From NCBI RefSeq assembly GCF_000247695.1, contig NW_004624781.1, forward strand, positions 14,207,824-14,271,823: 64,000 nt of DNA. The letters run 5' to 3'. This document shows positions 23,153-35,625 of this stretch, one piece after another. The position numbers and the translations under genes are program-made. The DNA is from Heterocephalus glaber. Lineage: Eukaryota; Chordata; Mammalia; Rodentia; Bathyergidae. The notes below the pieces were generated by a model. The model was not told where the DNA came from. It ran no database searches and was given only the letters and a program-made list of their open reading frames with translations. The first letter of the stretch is position 1. Every line of letters begins with the position of its first letter.

Positions 23153-26100
23153 AAAACTATAGTAACTAAAATAGCATGGTATTGGCATAAAAAGTTACAC
23201 AGACCAATGTTAACAATGTAACAAAGAACCAGAAATTAATCCATGTTCATACAGCCAACTGATTTCCGACGAAGGCACCAAGAATATACCGTGCAGGAAA
23301 GTCTCTTCCATAAACGGCACTGCTGAAGCTGGATGTGCACAAGCAGAAGCACGCAACTGGCTCCCTTCCTCTCAGTGCACAGAAATCAACTCAAAGTGGA
23401 TCAAACACCTAAATGTTAACCCCGAAACTAGGAAATGAAGAAAATGCAGGGAAACTAGTTCAAGACATTGCCGTAGACAATGACGTTTTGTAAATAGGAC
23501 CCCAATGGCACAGCCACAAAAGTAAAAATAGGCAAATGAGATCAAACTAAGAAGCTTGTGCACCACAAAGGAAATAATCAAGAAGATTAAGAGATAAACT
23601 AAAGAATGGAAGAAAATATTTGCAAACTAGTCATCCAACAAAGGACTGATATCCAGAACATGTAAGGAACTTAAAAAGCTGAACACCAAAATAATCTAAT
23701 TTAAAAACAAGCTAAAGAACAAAACACTTCTCAGAAGAACACATACAACAAGTACCTGAAAAAGATCCTTTCACTAATCAAAATGGAAACCAAAACCACA
23801 GTGAGACATCATCCTCACCTCCAAAGAGCCAAAAAATAAACATGGGCACAGATGCAGAGAAATGGGGACTCTTACACATTATTGGTGGGGATGAAAATCA
23901 CTATAAGAATTCCTCGAAAAGCAAAAAAAAAACCCCAAAACTACCATATGATCCAGCAATTCCACTACCGGGCGTATATCCAAAGATGGTGAAATCATTA
24001 TACCAAAAAGATACTTTCACTCTGAAGTTTTATTGCAGCTTTGTTCACATACATTTAAAAAAATACAGAATCCAAGTAGATGCCCCTCAGTGGATGTACG
24101 GATAAAGAAAATCCAGGATATATACACAATGGATCACTATTTGCTCATAAAAAAGAATGGCATGCTGTTGTTTGCAGCAACTTGGATAGAAATGAAGTGA
24201 TTATGTTAAGTGAAATGAGCCAGGCACAGACAGACAAATACCACACTTTCTCACTCATCTGTAGAAACTAAGAAGTCAGTCTCATAAAAAAACAAAATGG
24301 AACAATGGTCACTAGAGATTGGGAAGGGCAGCAGGGAGAGGAGGACAGAAAGAAGTTTAATAAGGGGCACCAAAATGGAACAAGAACAATTACTTCCTGT
24401 TCCTGAACAGCAGGTAACTATTGGTTAAAACAACCCATGATACATTTCAAATGACTAGAAAAGAGAAGCACTAGGTTCCCAGCACTTAAAAATGATTGAT
24501 GAAGAGATTATTACCCTGCTTATTTCACATTCTATACATGTGTTGAATGACCTTAATATACCAAATAAAGATGTGCAAATATTATGTCTCAAAACACCTC
24601 TAAAATGCAGGAGGGCAGCCCAGTCTCCTTACGGCATCCTTGTAGAGCACAGGGGGAAATCCCAGCAATGCAAAGGATCAGGAGGTACTCACAGGAGGAA
24701 CACTCCTTCGCCATCCCGTTCTGCTTGCCCTGAAGCCTCTGAGAATCACGTGTCACCCAGGGCACTGGACTGGTACCTGTAACTGCTCCTGGGCCCAGGA
24801 TTCAGGGGTAATGAATGCAGGTGCACATCCCAGCTCAGAAGGTGCTTTCTGTGCCAGCCCATGGAGCCCCACACTGGCAGGTCACAAGAAAGGTCAGGCC
24901 ACAGGACTTCACACCCTTGGGCACTGCCTGGCACTTGAGCAAGGACAGGGGCACCTTTCACTGCAGCAGAAAGCAAATACACAGACTAGAAGCCCTGGCC
25001 CAGCTCTCTTCCTGGCTCTGCCACTCACCTGTGTGTGACCTTATTCATCTTGCCTCTGAGGTGTGGGTTCTTTGTCCCTAAACAAGGAACTTGAACAAGA
25101 CAGTCCATAAGCCCTTTGGCAAAGGCACCAAGAACATGGCCATGAGCAGTCCAGGGTGAGATGTCACCGTGGAGAGATGGTTATGGGTGAGGGCCAGCAG
25201 AAGGGGTATGCTTGGGAGAGTGGAGGGCCCAGAGAAGAGAATCCACGGCTCAGGGCACAGCCTCCTGGAGCTCAGAGGCAGGTCAGGGCAAGAATGAGAG
25301 AGAAGGAAGCGGGGACTGAGGATTCGAGGTCACAGTGCTGGGCTCAACTGGGGGCTCAGGATAAACCCTGAGCTTAAAGCTGCAGCCCCTGGCCTCAGTC
25401 TAGCTCCCTCATGGCCACCAGCTGGAAAAAGTCATGCCACCAGGAAGCAGCGGTCCCTGCACAGAGGACCTCTTGCAGGCCCGCCCTGCCCTCCAGGGCC
25501 TCTGCAAGTTCAAGGCCTCCCTGGAGAGCCCCAAGCAAATGGTGACTCACCAAAGGAAAGAAGAAAACCAAACAGCAATTATTCACGTCCCACCATACCA
25601 TCTCAAAAGACGGATGTGGAAACGGAAGTGTAGGATGAATCAGGGTGAAGAACCATAAAACTAAACAATCACCGGGATTGGGCAATTTTTGAGTCTTTTG
25701 GCAAACATGATAGGGTTCCTTCAATTCTTCGAAAAGGACTGATGACAAATTCTAAAATAAACCCACCACGTGGAACCTTAGACCAGGAATCCTACGTGGT
25801 GTTACGGACAATTCCCTAAGAGATGATTTCGCCACAGCCAGAAGTGCTCTAGGAGTCACTGGTTGGCTGTGATCCTCCCTATGAGATTCCTAGAACTGGC
25901 CCAAGGACTAGGAAATATCCAAATCAGATTCTTCTACCCTGAAAAAACAAATTGCCTGGCCTGGATAGTCTCCTGCTTGGGACCAGGGAGCTAAACTTGA
26001 AGCTGGAGAAGTCTTTCTTTACATAGCATTGTACTTTGCATGCTGTTCGCTCTTTAGTTGTATTAAACAGACCAAGCCAAAACTTCCCAGTCAAACTAAA

Positions 26101-27814
26101 AACAGAACAGGGGTGGAGGGCAACAGTTTACCATGGCTGAACTGAAAGACAGCTAAACCCTGGGCATTTTGGTCGGAAATAACAGGATCGGATTCCAGTG
26201 GGCTTTATGTCAGAGACACCCATGAACTGAGCCAGCCCTCAGGGTTAGAAGCAGTTGCCTTTTGGGTTAATGAAAAGCCAGAAATACCACATTTACGACT
26301 GCTAATTGCAATATTTAACTCCCTCACCTGTGCTTATCATTGGGCTGTGGAGAGTTGGCAAGCGTACGTACACTTCTGGGCTGGTATGAAAAATGATAAT
26401 CACAAGAAAGTCACGGTAAATCAACTGTACACGCTGGGTTTTGAACAACTGGCACATTACAAAGCAGTTCTGAACCCAGGATCATTTTAACGAAAAGAAG
26501 AAAGCCCACTTTGATCTTTCACGAGTTTCCTGTGAAGGACACTTGTTTGCAGTCCGCTTGACTGACAGCTGCATGAGGAGCAGTTCCCGAAAGTGACTGC
26601 CGACCCCTGCAACTTTATGCCCTGGGATTTGTCCTGTGGTTGTCAAGGTAACGGGGCAGCCTTGCCCAGCCCTGGAAAGGCAGCAATGTTACCAAAGCCT
26701 GAGCTGGTATTTTTCCTTGCCGGCCAGCTGCCTGGGCTGCATGAGTCATTTTTTCCACTGGGCTGAGTCCTCCTGGCCTGCATGGCCAACTGAATGCAGT
26801 GCCTCTTCCCATGTGGCCCCAGCTTGCTGACTGTCTGTCCTCAGCCACCAAGGCTCAGTGGGACCCACTGGGCCAGAACAGCAGCCTGCCGGGCACATCT
26901 GGAGCCCACCAAGCTTGCCATCACGCGGGCAGTCAGATCTCATGCTCATGAAGAATCAGGCGAGGATCAAGTGAACCTAAATGCTCACCAAACACCATGA
27001 CACTATTTCTAACTTGGGAATAAAGGCCCAAATGCACTTGTTAGCGGGGTATCTTTGAGACTCTTCCATAGTCCGATCTGGGGATGGAACCAAGCCGCGG
27101 CCCCACCTCTTAGGAGCAGTGTGACCATCGCTGTCACCATCACTGCCCCTCACAAGCCCTGAACACAGCGAGAAGGCACCTGAGGGACCAGCCTGGTGCT
27201 GGCATCCAGGACCGCCTCCCTACCGAGGGCAACTGTCAAGATTTTTGTAAAAGGGGCAGAAAAATGGATTTGTTAGGATTTAAACAGCTCTGCTGCTGGT
27301 GAAACACCCACTATTTAACCAAATTTTCTTCAACATATCCATCAGTCGGAAGTCTTTCTGTCCATGGTGAAACTATTTGGATGGGAAAACAGATACTCCT
27401 CACCTTGGTTTGTTTTTATTTTTTATACAAAAGAAGATATTATTTTATCAAATCCAAACCCATTCCTTTTCATTCACATCAGCCAGACTCAAGCACAAAG
27501 TCCAAGGCTCCAAAAGGTTTGAAAGCTTTCTCTCCATCAGGATTCCCTGAATCCATCGGTCTGAACAATGCTGTCTTGGGTACATAGGCAAAGGGGAGGC
27601 CAGAGAAAGGCTGGGAACTCATAAATAATGTGGCCAGCAAGTCCTGGGTGTGAAATATACACACAAAAAAGAGAAACCCCAGAGACATGAGAGCGACAGA
27701 ACACCTGATCTCACAGCTGCCTTCTTCCCCGGGAACAGCCCTGTTTCCCATCCTTACCCCACCTCCGGCCACATTTATCTTCTTCAACACTGTGTGTCTT
27801 TCACTGTTGTGCCC

Positions 27815-28150
27815 AACAACCTTCAGTGGCTCCTCACTGCCTCGTGGATGGGGCTACTGAAAAGCCTCAATCCACCATTGCAAATTTACCTCTTTTCATT
27901 CCCTGATGGAAACCACAAACATACTTGCCCGCTCATTGGCCCTCAGTGTGCCTATTCCTGTCTGCCAAGTTCCATTCACGTCATTCATTCCCTCTTAGAT
28001 TCCACGCCTGCTCCTGAGTGGGTCTGCAATACCTTGTCTTCAAAGCTGACCCCAAGCCAAGCTTCCTCTACTAACTCTTGCCCGATGGTCTTTCCTCGTG
28101 TGCTTCTTGGGTTTTCCCTTGCTTTTAGTACCTGCTGTTTTTTATAGTTA
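27815..28150 (+). mobile_element. LINE-2 fragment
   Basis: CAGTGGCTCCTCACTGCCTC followed by a pyrimidine-rich CTCATTGGCCCTCAGTGTGC resembles the L2 3' end. Ancient and divergent. Confidence 0.6.
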
Positions 28151-28571
28151 GTTTGCCACTTATTAAGCCTGATCCAGCTCCTCAAGCCCTAGCACCTCCA
28201 GGCCAGCAACTCTGTAGCTTTCCTGCAATGCCACCCACAGAAAATCCTTCACATTTTGCAAGCACTGGGAGACACAAGGCTGCCCTTGGCATGGAAGGGC
28301 CCAAGGCCAGCTCTGCAGCTGACCACCATGTGATTCCAGCCAGAGCACCCAAGGGCCCTAGGCTCCAATCCCACATCCCTCACAGGTCAAGTCTGGAGAG
28401 CTGACCTCAAAGTCTCGCCGGATCTCAGGCTCCACTTGTTAATATGCTGGAGAAACTGTGCTGGTTCCCCACCCAAACCCTCCCCCTGAGACTAGAGAGA
28501 AGGGTGAGAGATGGGGGAAGAAATTGTAAGAATTCAGAGTTTAAGTAGAGAGTTGTAAGCTTTAACTTTTT

Positions 28572-28656
28572 TTTTTTTTTTTGGTACCAGGGATCGAACT
28601 CGGGACCTTGCACTTGCGAGGCAGGCGGTGGAACCACTGAGCTAAATCCCTGGCCC
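28572..28656 (-). mobile_element. ID SINE
   Basis: Minus-strand ID: T run, GGTACCAGGGATCGAACTCG, GAGCTAAATCCCTGGCCC. AAGCTTTAACTTTTT flanks both ends. Confidence 0.95.
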
Positions 28657-30739
28657 AAGCTTTAACTTTTTAATTGAAAGACAGCAAACAAAGACTGAAA
28701 TCTCCCGTGCTGGCAGCCTCTGGGAGTCGAGGAGTCTTGCGAGTTCAGCCTTTGAGGGCAGAGAAGGGAAAGTTCCCTAAGTGGTTTGAAGTGGCTTCAC
28801 AATCAAGGCCAGTCTGTCTACACTCAAAGGCCTCCTATACTTTAACATGGAGAGGCTTAGCTAAACCTCAGCTTTGAGAATCAAATCCTTTCCAGGGGGC
28901 AGGTGCTCTGTCAGCCCGTTTCACCCTCACCAACCAGGTGGTGGCAAAGACATCCTGACCATGCAATCACGAGCGGCCCCGCACCTCAGGGGCTTTGTTT
29001 GTTGTTTTACCAGCTCCTACATCAGTCTGAACATGTTGCTCGATTTGTTCAAGTATAACAAACTGACTTTATCGTCCCTTCCTCAGAGAAGCAGGGAGAA
29101 GGAAGAAAACTGAAGGAGGAAACAGAGCTAAAGGGGAAAGGGGGCTACAACCATCTGCAGAGCTCATCCTTGTAGGCCCATAATTCACACATGAGTGACT
29201 TAATAAAAGGCGATTTGTAGAAGGCGAATCAGACACTTTGAGTTTCATAAAACCTTCCTGATGTATTTCAAGGTTAGAATTTAGAAAAGCCTTCAGAATC
29301 TCCTGGATCAGCAGCCTCATTTTTATAGGTTTGGGAGGCTGGGGCCCTCTCGAGCTCCCAGCAGCTAATGCAAGAGCACGCATGAGCAGGACCCCCACCA
29401 CAGGGCCCTTCCAGCAGCCCAGGTTAGCTCCCCTAACTTCCTCCCTGGACGTACTTCAAGTTCTTGGCTCAGTGCAAATACTCTCAAGCGTGGCCACATC
29501 ATGCAGAGCAGTCCTGGTTCCCAAAACCTAAGTGCTTGTCCAGGGGAGAAGGAAGGGACCGGATATGAAGAGATCTCAGGCAGCCGTCCCAAGCGGGCCT
29601 CCGTGTTCCGGTTCAGTGCATCTGTGTTTTGGTTTTGGTATAAAACACGGGACTGGAATTCTGTTTCAACTGCCTGGGTGTTCCTAAGACAACATACTTT
29701 CCCACCACCCCTCCCTTGTGCAAAAGTCACAAGAAAGGTTGGCAAAACAAATTCCTGGTCACTTCTGTCGTTATGAGTGCTCATGGGATCCTGGAGTGCT
29801 CTATGGAAATGAGGCTGCCTAGCTAAGCTGGCAGGAACTCAGAGCAAAACAGTTTTTACTCCATCAGGTGAGAGAACTTAGGAAACGTGGAAGAACTTTG
29901 GGGAAAACACCAAGTTTGAGCTCCCTTCCGGGTTCCGGCTTTCAGGAAGGTCCCTCTCCCATTCTCTGAAGTTCTGGCCCCAAGAAGCTTTCATGCCATT
30001 CACAAACCTGGGGTTTGGCTTGGAACTTCCTTTATAGTCAAGGGCACAGAGGCAGGAGGAGCACACTCTTTTGTGAAGAAACCTGACAATGGGAGACATA
30101 GGCAGGTGGAAAAGAAGCCGGCGATTATCTTCAGCTCTGAGCAGGCGCAACCACTCACAGTAGTGTCATCCTAAGAAATGCAACCTCCAGTCCTCGTCAC
30201 CCCGAATGGAAGGAAAGGTAAAGTGCATGAATGAGCAGGAGGCAGAGCAGACAGGACAATAGAGAGGGATAGATTTTGCCCAAATTACTGGAATTTGAGA
30301 GTTTTCATATCAATCTTTTGCCAGATAATTCCCTAATCTAAACCAGCATCACTCCAAGGTTTTGTTCATATTTTTTTAATTAACAAAGTGTCAGTCCTAG
30401 TCAAGAGAAGGTAGAGGGCCTTTAGACACCTGCTCAGATCAAGAGAAGCATAGGAATGGGGGCTGAGGCTACAGGGCAGATTTAAACTGCCCCTCTCCGC
30501 CCCGTATTGTGAGTCTTGTCCCAAAGTGGCTTGTGTTTCTTTTGTCACATGGTTTGGGCATGCATGGGGCACAGAACCCAGCTGACCATGTCACCACTTT
30601 CTCATGACAGGACAGCCTGCCCGCACTCACTACTCCCGGTACACCCCAAGTTGTTCTGCAAAGCCACTTGATCAAGAAGGGGAGGCAAAACCCAGAAACC
30701 CTGGGAGGGTCCCGAGGAAGCAGCTCGGGAAATCAGTTC

Positions 30740-30860
30740 TGTGCTCTACAGTGAGGATGTGGACAGCCCCTGACTGCCTCACAGCATTGTCATGAGGATC
30801 AAATGTAAGGGAAACTCCTTATAAAACTGCAAAGAAAGCACCTCCCAGGAGATTCTGTGA
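30740..30860 (+). repeat. MIR-like relic
   Basis: CATTGTCATGAGGATCAAAT and the following AAACTCCTTATAAAACTGC match a decayed MIR core. Confidence 0.5.
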
Positions 30861-31211
30861 CTGTGTGCTGGACATGCCCTGGGTGCACACAGGGCTGATT
30901 TGCTTGTGAAGTTCCTCCAGGGAGGGGTGCAATGTACATTGTGCTTTCCCTGCACCTAACAGAGCCCCAGCCGATGCACGTCACACAACTGCTTGGTGAA
31001 CTAAAGGTTCTGAAGGCCTCAGCCCTGACCAGAATACATTCCCTGGTTTTTCTCTCCTGGCAGCCCACCACAGTGAAGACGACTCAACCTCTGTCACTTC
31101 CCACATGGCATGAACCGTCTCTCCCAGCTCTGACTAAATCCTCCTGTTTAACCTCTCACATTTCCTTTTTCACACGGGACAGTCATTCACCAGTCAGCCT
31201 CTGTACAGCAC

Positions 31212-31301
31212 CTGCTCCCTGCTCCGAGTGATCCTCTCAGACAGCAAATCTGAGTTGTTTCTTTCCTCTTCCAGCTCCATCTCCAGCTGAGACACCTTGT
31301 C
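31212..31301 (-). CDS. CGNL1: CGNL1 coding exon (rod, 30 codons)
   Basis: Too short for long-ORF detection, it was found by homology and splice signals. It starts DKVSQLEMELEEERNN after acceptor TTTCTCATAG and ends TRSREQ before donor GTGCTG, another non-optimal donor. It is 90 bp, phase 0 on both sides. It joins the preceding KQME and the following [10 protein letters not shown] without a gap. The intron that follows is the 18.7-kb retroelement-rich one. Confidence 0.92.
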
Positions 31302-33297
31302 CTATGAGAAATCACATACACAGGTCACTTCGCTTGTGCTGAGCATTGCCCTGTGGAAGGAAAAGTCCATCAGTGAAGGCGAGCTGAGTGTCACCAGGCT
31401 TTGGGAACACAATGTGTCTATTTCTTACACTGCCCAAAGCAGTTGTGTTAAAAACCATGTGTTTTATTGCTTTAGTAATGTAAAAATGCAGTTGTGCATG
31501 TAGAAAAGCCACTTAGTAAAAAGAAGAAAAAGCACCCCAGACCCTAATATAAAAACTAAGGCTATTTTGGCATGTTTCCTTCAAATCTCTTCTCACCCTA
31601 TCAGTCAATACTTTAAAAAGTTATACGTAAGCCCCAGACCTGCTAAAACTCAAGGCGGGGCCTGAGAAACCAGCCCAGGCACATTTCAATAAGCGTTTCA
31701 TTCTGGGGGCAACATTTTGCCTTCCTGCTGCTCAGAGCTCCCAAGAGCCCTTCTCCTGCAGGCATAGGAGCCACCTCCTGCACCCGCCTCTTTCCTGGGA
31801 GCACTGGTGGGCGTAGATGGTGGTGGCCAATTCTGATAAATCCATCATCACCACGTATGAATAACAATTTGTCTTCTTGCTGATTCCCAACTTAATATCA
31901 CTAAGTGTTTAAAGGGAGAGTTTCAAAGTAGCTTCTCATATGAAGAAAGAATCTTCCAATCAAACCACTCCACTTGACACCTGGAACTGTAGGCTTTGTG
32001 CCTGTTTCTCCTGTCATGGGCAGAACTGTCAGAGGTCTGGGTAGACCCAGAGCCACAAATGCAATTAGCAATTCTGGGCAATTAGCATTCCGGTCTTGCA
32101 ACCTAAGCTTGCAGAATTTGTATATAAATATTGACTTTGCAATTGCCGAAGTTGATTGACAAGTGACGGATGTCTCCACAAATGCCCAAAATTAAACTCT
32201 TAGAACTCATGTGAATGACAACTACCTGCAAACAGCCTTCCCTGCTAGTGTTCAGAACCTATAGGGACACTAGGAAGTGTCCTACCAGGAACAGAGCCCC
32301 AAAAGCCACCTCAGGACAGAGCTGGGTCTCCCCAAAAGGTGCTGTTTTCTCAGGGGTCCCACTTCCTCCCAGGCCCACTTCAGCACAGTTAGAAATCTCC
32401 AAGGATCTGCAATAGCTGCACTCACGTTAAAGAAAATGTCTACTGCATGGAGAGCTCTTGAGTCCTGAGAATTAATTTGTTAAGTGCTAATGAAGGAACA
32501 GGCAAGACAGTAGTCACAGCAAGAGAGTCCTGCCAGCCACCTCTTGGAGAGGAAACACTCCCGAGTACCCTCTCAGCACCTTGCAAGCCAGTCTTTCTAT
32601 TATTAATGGAGAAATATCTGAAATATTGCATGAGGCCAATTCAACTTAGCCATGCTACTGCTTCTAGTTCTTAAGTCAGCCAGAAGAAATGGTCTTTTTA
32701 ATCAGAAAACTCGAGCAGGGTTAGGTGACAACCTAATCTTCAGCTAAAATCACTTATCAACAGGGCTCTCTTGCTGCCCCAAATCCATGGTGTGCAGACC
32801 CCAGCAGAAGCATCGAGGTCCAGGCCAGGGCTGATCACAGCAAGGCTCTTTTCTATCACAGGAAAACTGTCTGGGCCCTAGAAAAATCTACTTCTAGTTA
32901 ACCAGGTTGACCTTAGCTTGCCTGAAAATGACCTCCCCTAAAGGGATCAGGACTAAGACATTAGCAAAACATAGCATCCAACAGAAAAGTAATAAAACTA
33001 TAATCAGATTATTCTGGTCTCTAAAAGAGGCCCAGCTAATAACATCATCAAAAGTTGAAACAACACTCCCTAAACATAAATGGCTAAGTCCCCTGGAGGT
33101 TTTAAAACAGTATTTCTGTTTATTTGCAAAGCTGAATCAGGAATTCCATTGACTTTGAATTTAAGCCATTTCCCCCCTGGTCTTGAGCTCTGTCTGTCTT
33201 TTATCAAAACCCAGACAACTTTAACTTCTCTCCAAGTCTAAGCTTTATGTTTTAAGGCTCTCTATCTCTAAATTAGACTGGAGCACGTGCGTATGTG

Positions 33298-33300
<3 letters not shown>

Positions 33301-33339
<39 letters not shown>

Positions 33340-33349
33340 TGTGTGTGTG
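33301..33349. repeat. (GT)n microsatellite
   Basis: About 24 GT units with one interruption (TTTGTG). Confidence 0.97.
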
Positions 33350-33416
33350 GCACGTTTCTAGTTAGTGGTTAGTTTCGCTTTTGAGAATTATTCTTTTTTA
33401 GAAGTTCAGGCAGATT

Positions 33417-33537
33417 GGCCAGGTGTGATAGTGCACACTTGTAATTCCAGCACTGGGGAGGCTGAGGCTGGAGGATCGGCCGTGAGTTTGAGGTCAGCCT
33501 GAGCTACATAGTGAGACCTTGTCTCAAAAAAAAAAAA
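33417..33537 (+). mobile_element. B1-type SINE
   Basis: GGCCAGGTGTGATAGTGCAC, AATTCCAGCACTGGGGAGGC, GAGTTTGAGGTCAGCCTGAG and a CTCAAAAAA tail: a full-length B1 monomer. It lies antisense to CGNL1, just past the donor of the 54-codon exon. Confidence 0.95.
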
Positions 33538-33639
33538 GTCTAGGCCAACTGACTCCCAGGTTCTTCCTCTCATCCCCAGGGTCGCTGCTCCCAGCACACA
33601 TGCTCCCAGCCCCCGCTTCTGCCAGGGCAGCGCACAGAC

Positions 33640-33801
33640 CTCCATCTGCTTGACCAGCCGGCTTCGGTCATCTCGGAGGTGACTCCTGGCCTCCAGCTCA
33701 TGTTCCAGGTCCTTCAGCGTTTGCTCCAGCAGCTGCTTTTTCGTGAGCGCTTCGTCCTGAGCCCGCTGGTGGTCCCGTATCTCCTCCTCCATCAGGCGCA
33801 T
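33640..33801 (-). CDS. CGNL1: CGNL1 coding exon (rod, 54 codons)
   Basis: The exon begins MRLMEEEIRDHQRAQDEALT after acceptor TCATCCTAG and ends DRSRLVKQME. It is 162 bp, phase 0 on both sides. The donor reads GAG|GTCTGT, a weak match to the GTRAGT consensus. Without splicing, the frame stays open for 77 further codons into the intron, including an antisense B1 SINE. The next exon (DKVSQLEMEL) joins cleanly in frame, which supports the GTCTGT donor. Confidence 0.92.
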
Positions 33802-34042
33802 CTAGGATGACATGAGTTGGGGGTTCTCAAGGGCACAGAGGTCCAGCAGACCCCTCCCCGCAAAGCAGAGGGGGCCATGTGGGCTCCCACCCTGTTGGAG
33901 ATCAGAAGATCTTGAGCAAGTCTCACCTTTCTCTGGGCCTCAGTTTCCCCTTCTGTAAAAACAGGGCACTTTGCAGCTACAGGCAGCAACCCCATTAGGT
34001 TATAAATTCGATCTATTCAAAGCTAATGGGCATTTCAATATG

Positions 34043-34184
34043 CAGTAAGTCCCTGACTTAGAAACAGGTTCCATCTGGGAGAATATGCATAAGTCAGATT
34101 CATTCATAATCCAACAGAATGAGTCTTATACAGTACTCCTGTGAGAGTTTATAATTTGCATGTTGGTAAGTTGAGGACTTACTG
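34043..34184. mobile_element. Tigger/pogo-like MITE
   Basis: A 142-bp element with inverted ends: CAGTAAGTCCCTGACTTAG at the left and AAGTTGAGGACTTACTG at the right. A TA follows the right end. Typical of non-autonomous Tigger elements. Confidence 0.65.
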
Positions 34185-35441
34185 TAACAGAAAAAATAAG
34201 AGTATCAGCAAACACTGTTCTGCAGTTCTTTTGTACTAGACATTAGTATATTTGTGTGGGTGCCTGTGCTCCTGGGTTGCAATGCAAGATGCAGTTCTTA
34301 CTCTGGGTGCTGGACCTTATACTCGGGAGCCTCTGAACCAGCTAAGCACTTTTTCCAGGAGCAATTTATTATCAGTATCACATTGCCTCAAAAGAGGCTT
34401 AACATTAGGATAAAATAAAAGCTAAATGAATGGTCTCAAGGCAACTCTTGAACACAAAACCTGATGTAAAATGCACATTAGCTGATACCTACTGCTTTGT
34501 GGAAGAAAATGGTCTATCAGCCATCACAACCTCCAGTGTTTTTCACCCACAAGGTGGCACTAAACTCACAGCTGTGCAGAAACTACAAGAGACTGAACAG
34601 CCTGAAATTCTCTAGGGCCTGTTTGCAACTTCCCGGCACTCCCCAGGGACCGGCCACTTCCGCGAGCAGCATGTGTTTCTTAAACATCTGGACAGGCACA
34701 TAGGGTGCAGCCCAACGCTAGCTCTTCTGCCCCACCCTCCCAGAGATGGTACAGGGCATGGGGGAGGCACAGTCTTTTCTGACAGAAATCATCAGGATTT
34801 ATCCCTTTCTAGAGTGTGGAAGCGAGGGGCAAATGCCATCATAGAATCCTCCCCTTGGGAGGACAGAAAAGATGTTCTTGATAGAAAAGCTGGGGAAGTC
34901 AAAAGAGTGTAGGAAGAGCAGGGCAAAGCAGGAAATGTGTCCTTTTGGAGGCAGACAGGATACCTGGCATGTCTAGGCCAATGGCCCAGCCTTGGAGAAG
35001 TCATTTCCAGAGACCCAAGTCTGGTCTTGGTGGTGATGGAGCTGAGCCTGCGCAAAAGCACAGACTGAAGATCAGCCTGGGGCAGAGCCCAATGGGCCCT
35101 TCTCTGGACACCCACCTCGCTGGACTCTGGGCCATGAACGTTTTCCATGACTCAAATTTCCTCATTTGCAACACTGGCATGATTATAAAAGCTGCCTTAG
35201 AGAGCTGTGTGAGAATTGAATGATTCCAGGAAAGAGCATAGGATCCAGGGTAGGAAAGATTGACAGGAAAACATACTGCTCTCATTCCCTCCCTGGCGTC
35301 GTCTCCAATGACGAGGTGTCTCTCCCAGCACCTAGCATGGTTCTACTTCTCAGTGCCCAGTCGGTCCCTCCTCACACCTAGCAAGGGCTCTGTCGCACTA
35401 ACAGCACTCTACAGGGACATGCAGAAGAAACCAGCTGGTAC

Positions 35442-35625
35442 AAGTTGAGCATCCCAAATCCAAAAATCTGAAACCCACAACTAAAAAGAGGATTTCAGAT
35501 TTTCAGATTTTAAAATGCTCAACAAGTCTATGCAAATACTCCAAAATCTGAAAAACTGAAACTTGAAACATTTCTGGCCCCAAACACAACAGATAAGGGA
35601 CTCACTTTGTTTAGTGTCTCGGAAC
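35442..35625. mobile_element. DNA-transposon-like relic
   Basis: GTTGAGCATCCCAAATCCAA plus repeated AAATCTGAAA and GATTTCAGATTTT in both orientations match a common mammalian MITE pattern. Exact family not assigned. Confidence 0.5.

Larger units (their letters stand above)
31302..33639 (-). other. CGNL1: CGNL1 intron (2.3 kb) with GT repeat and B1
   Basis: Between the 54- and 30-codon exons. Contains a (GT)n tract at 33301-33349 and a B1 SINE at 33417-33537. The rest shows nothing recognisable. Confidence 0.9.

Noticed and set aside
27650..28147. A 165-codon plus-strand open frame
   Set aside because: Much of it overlaps an LINE-2 relic, and composition is not protein-like.
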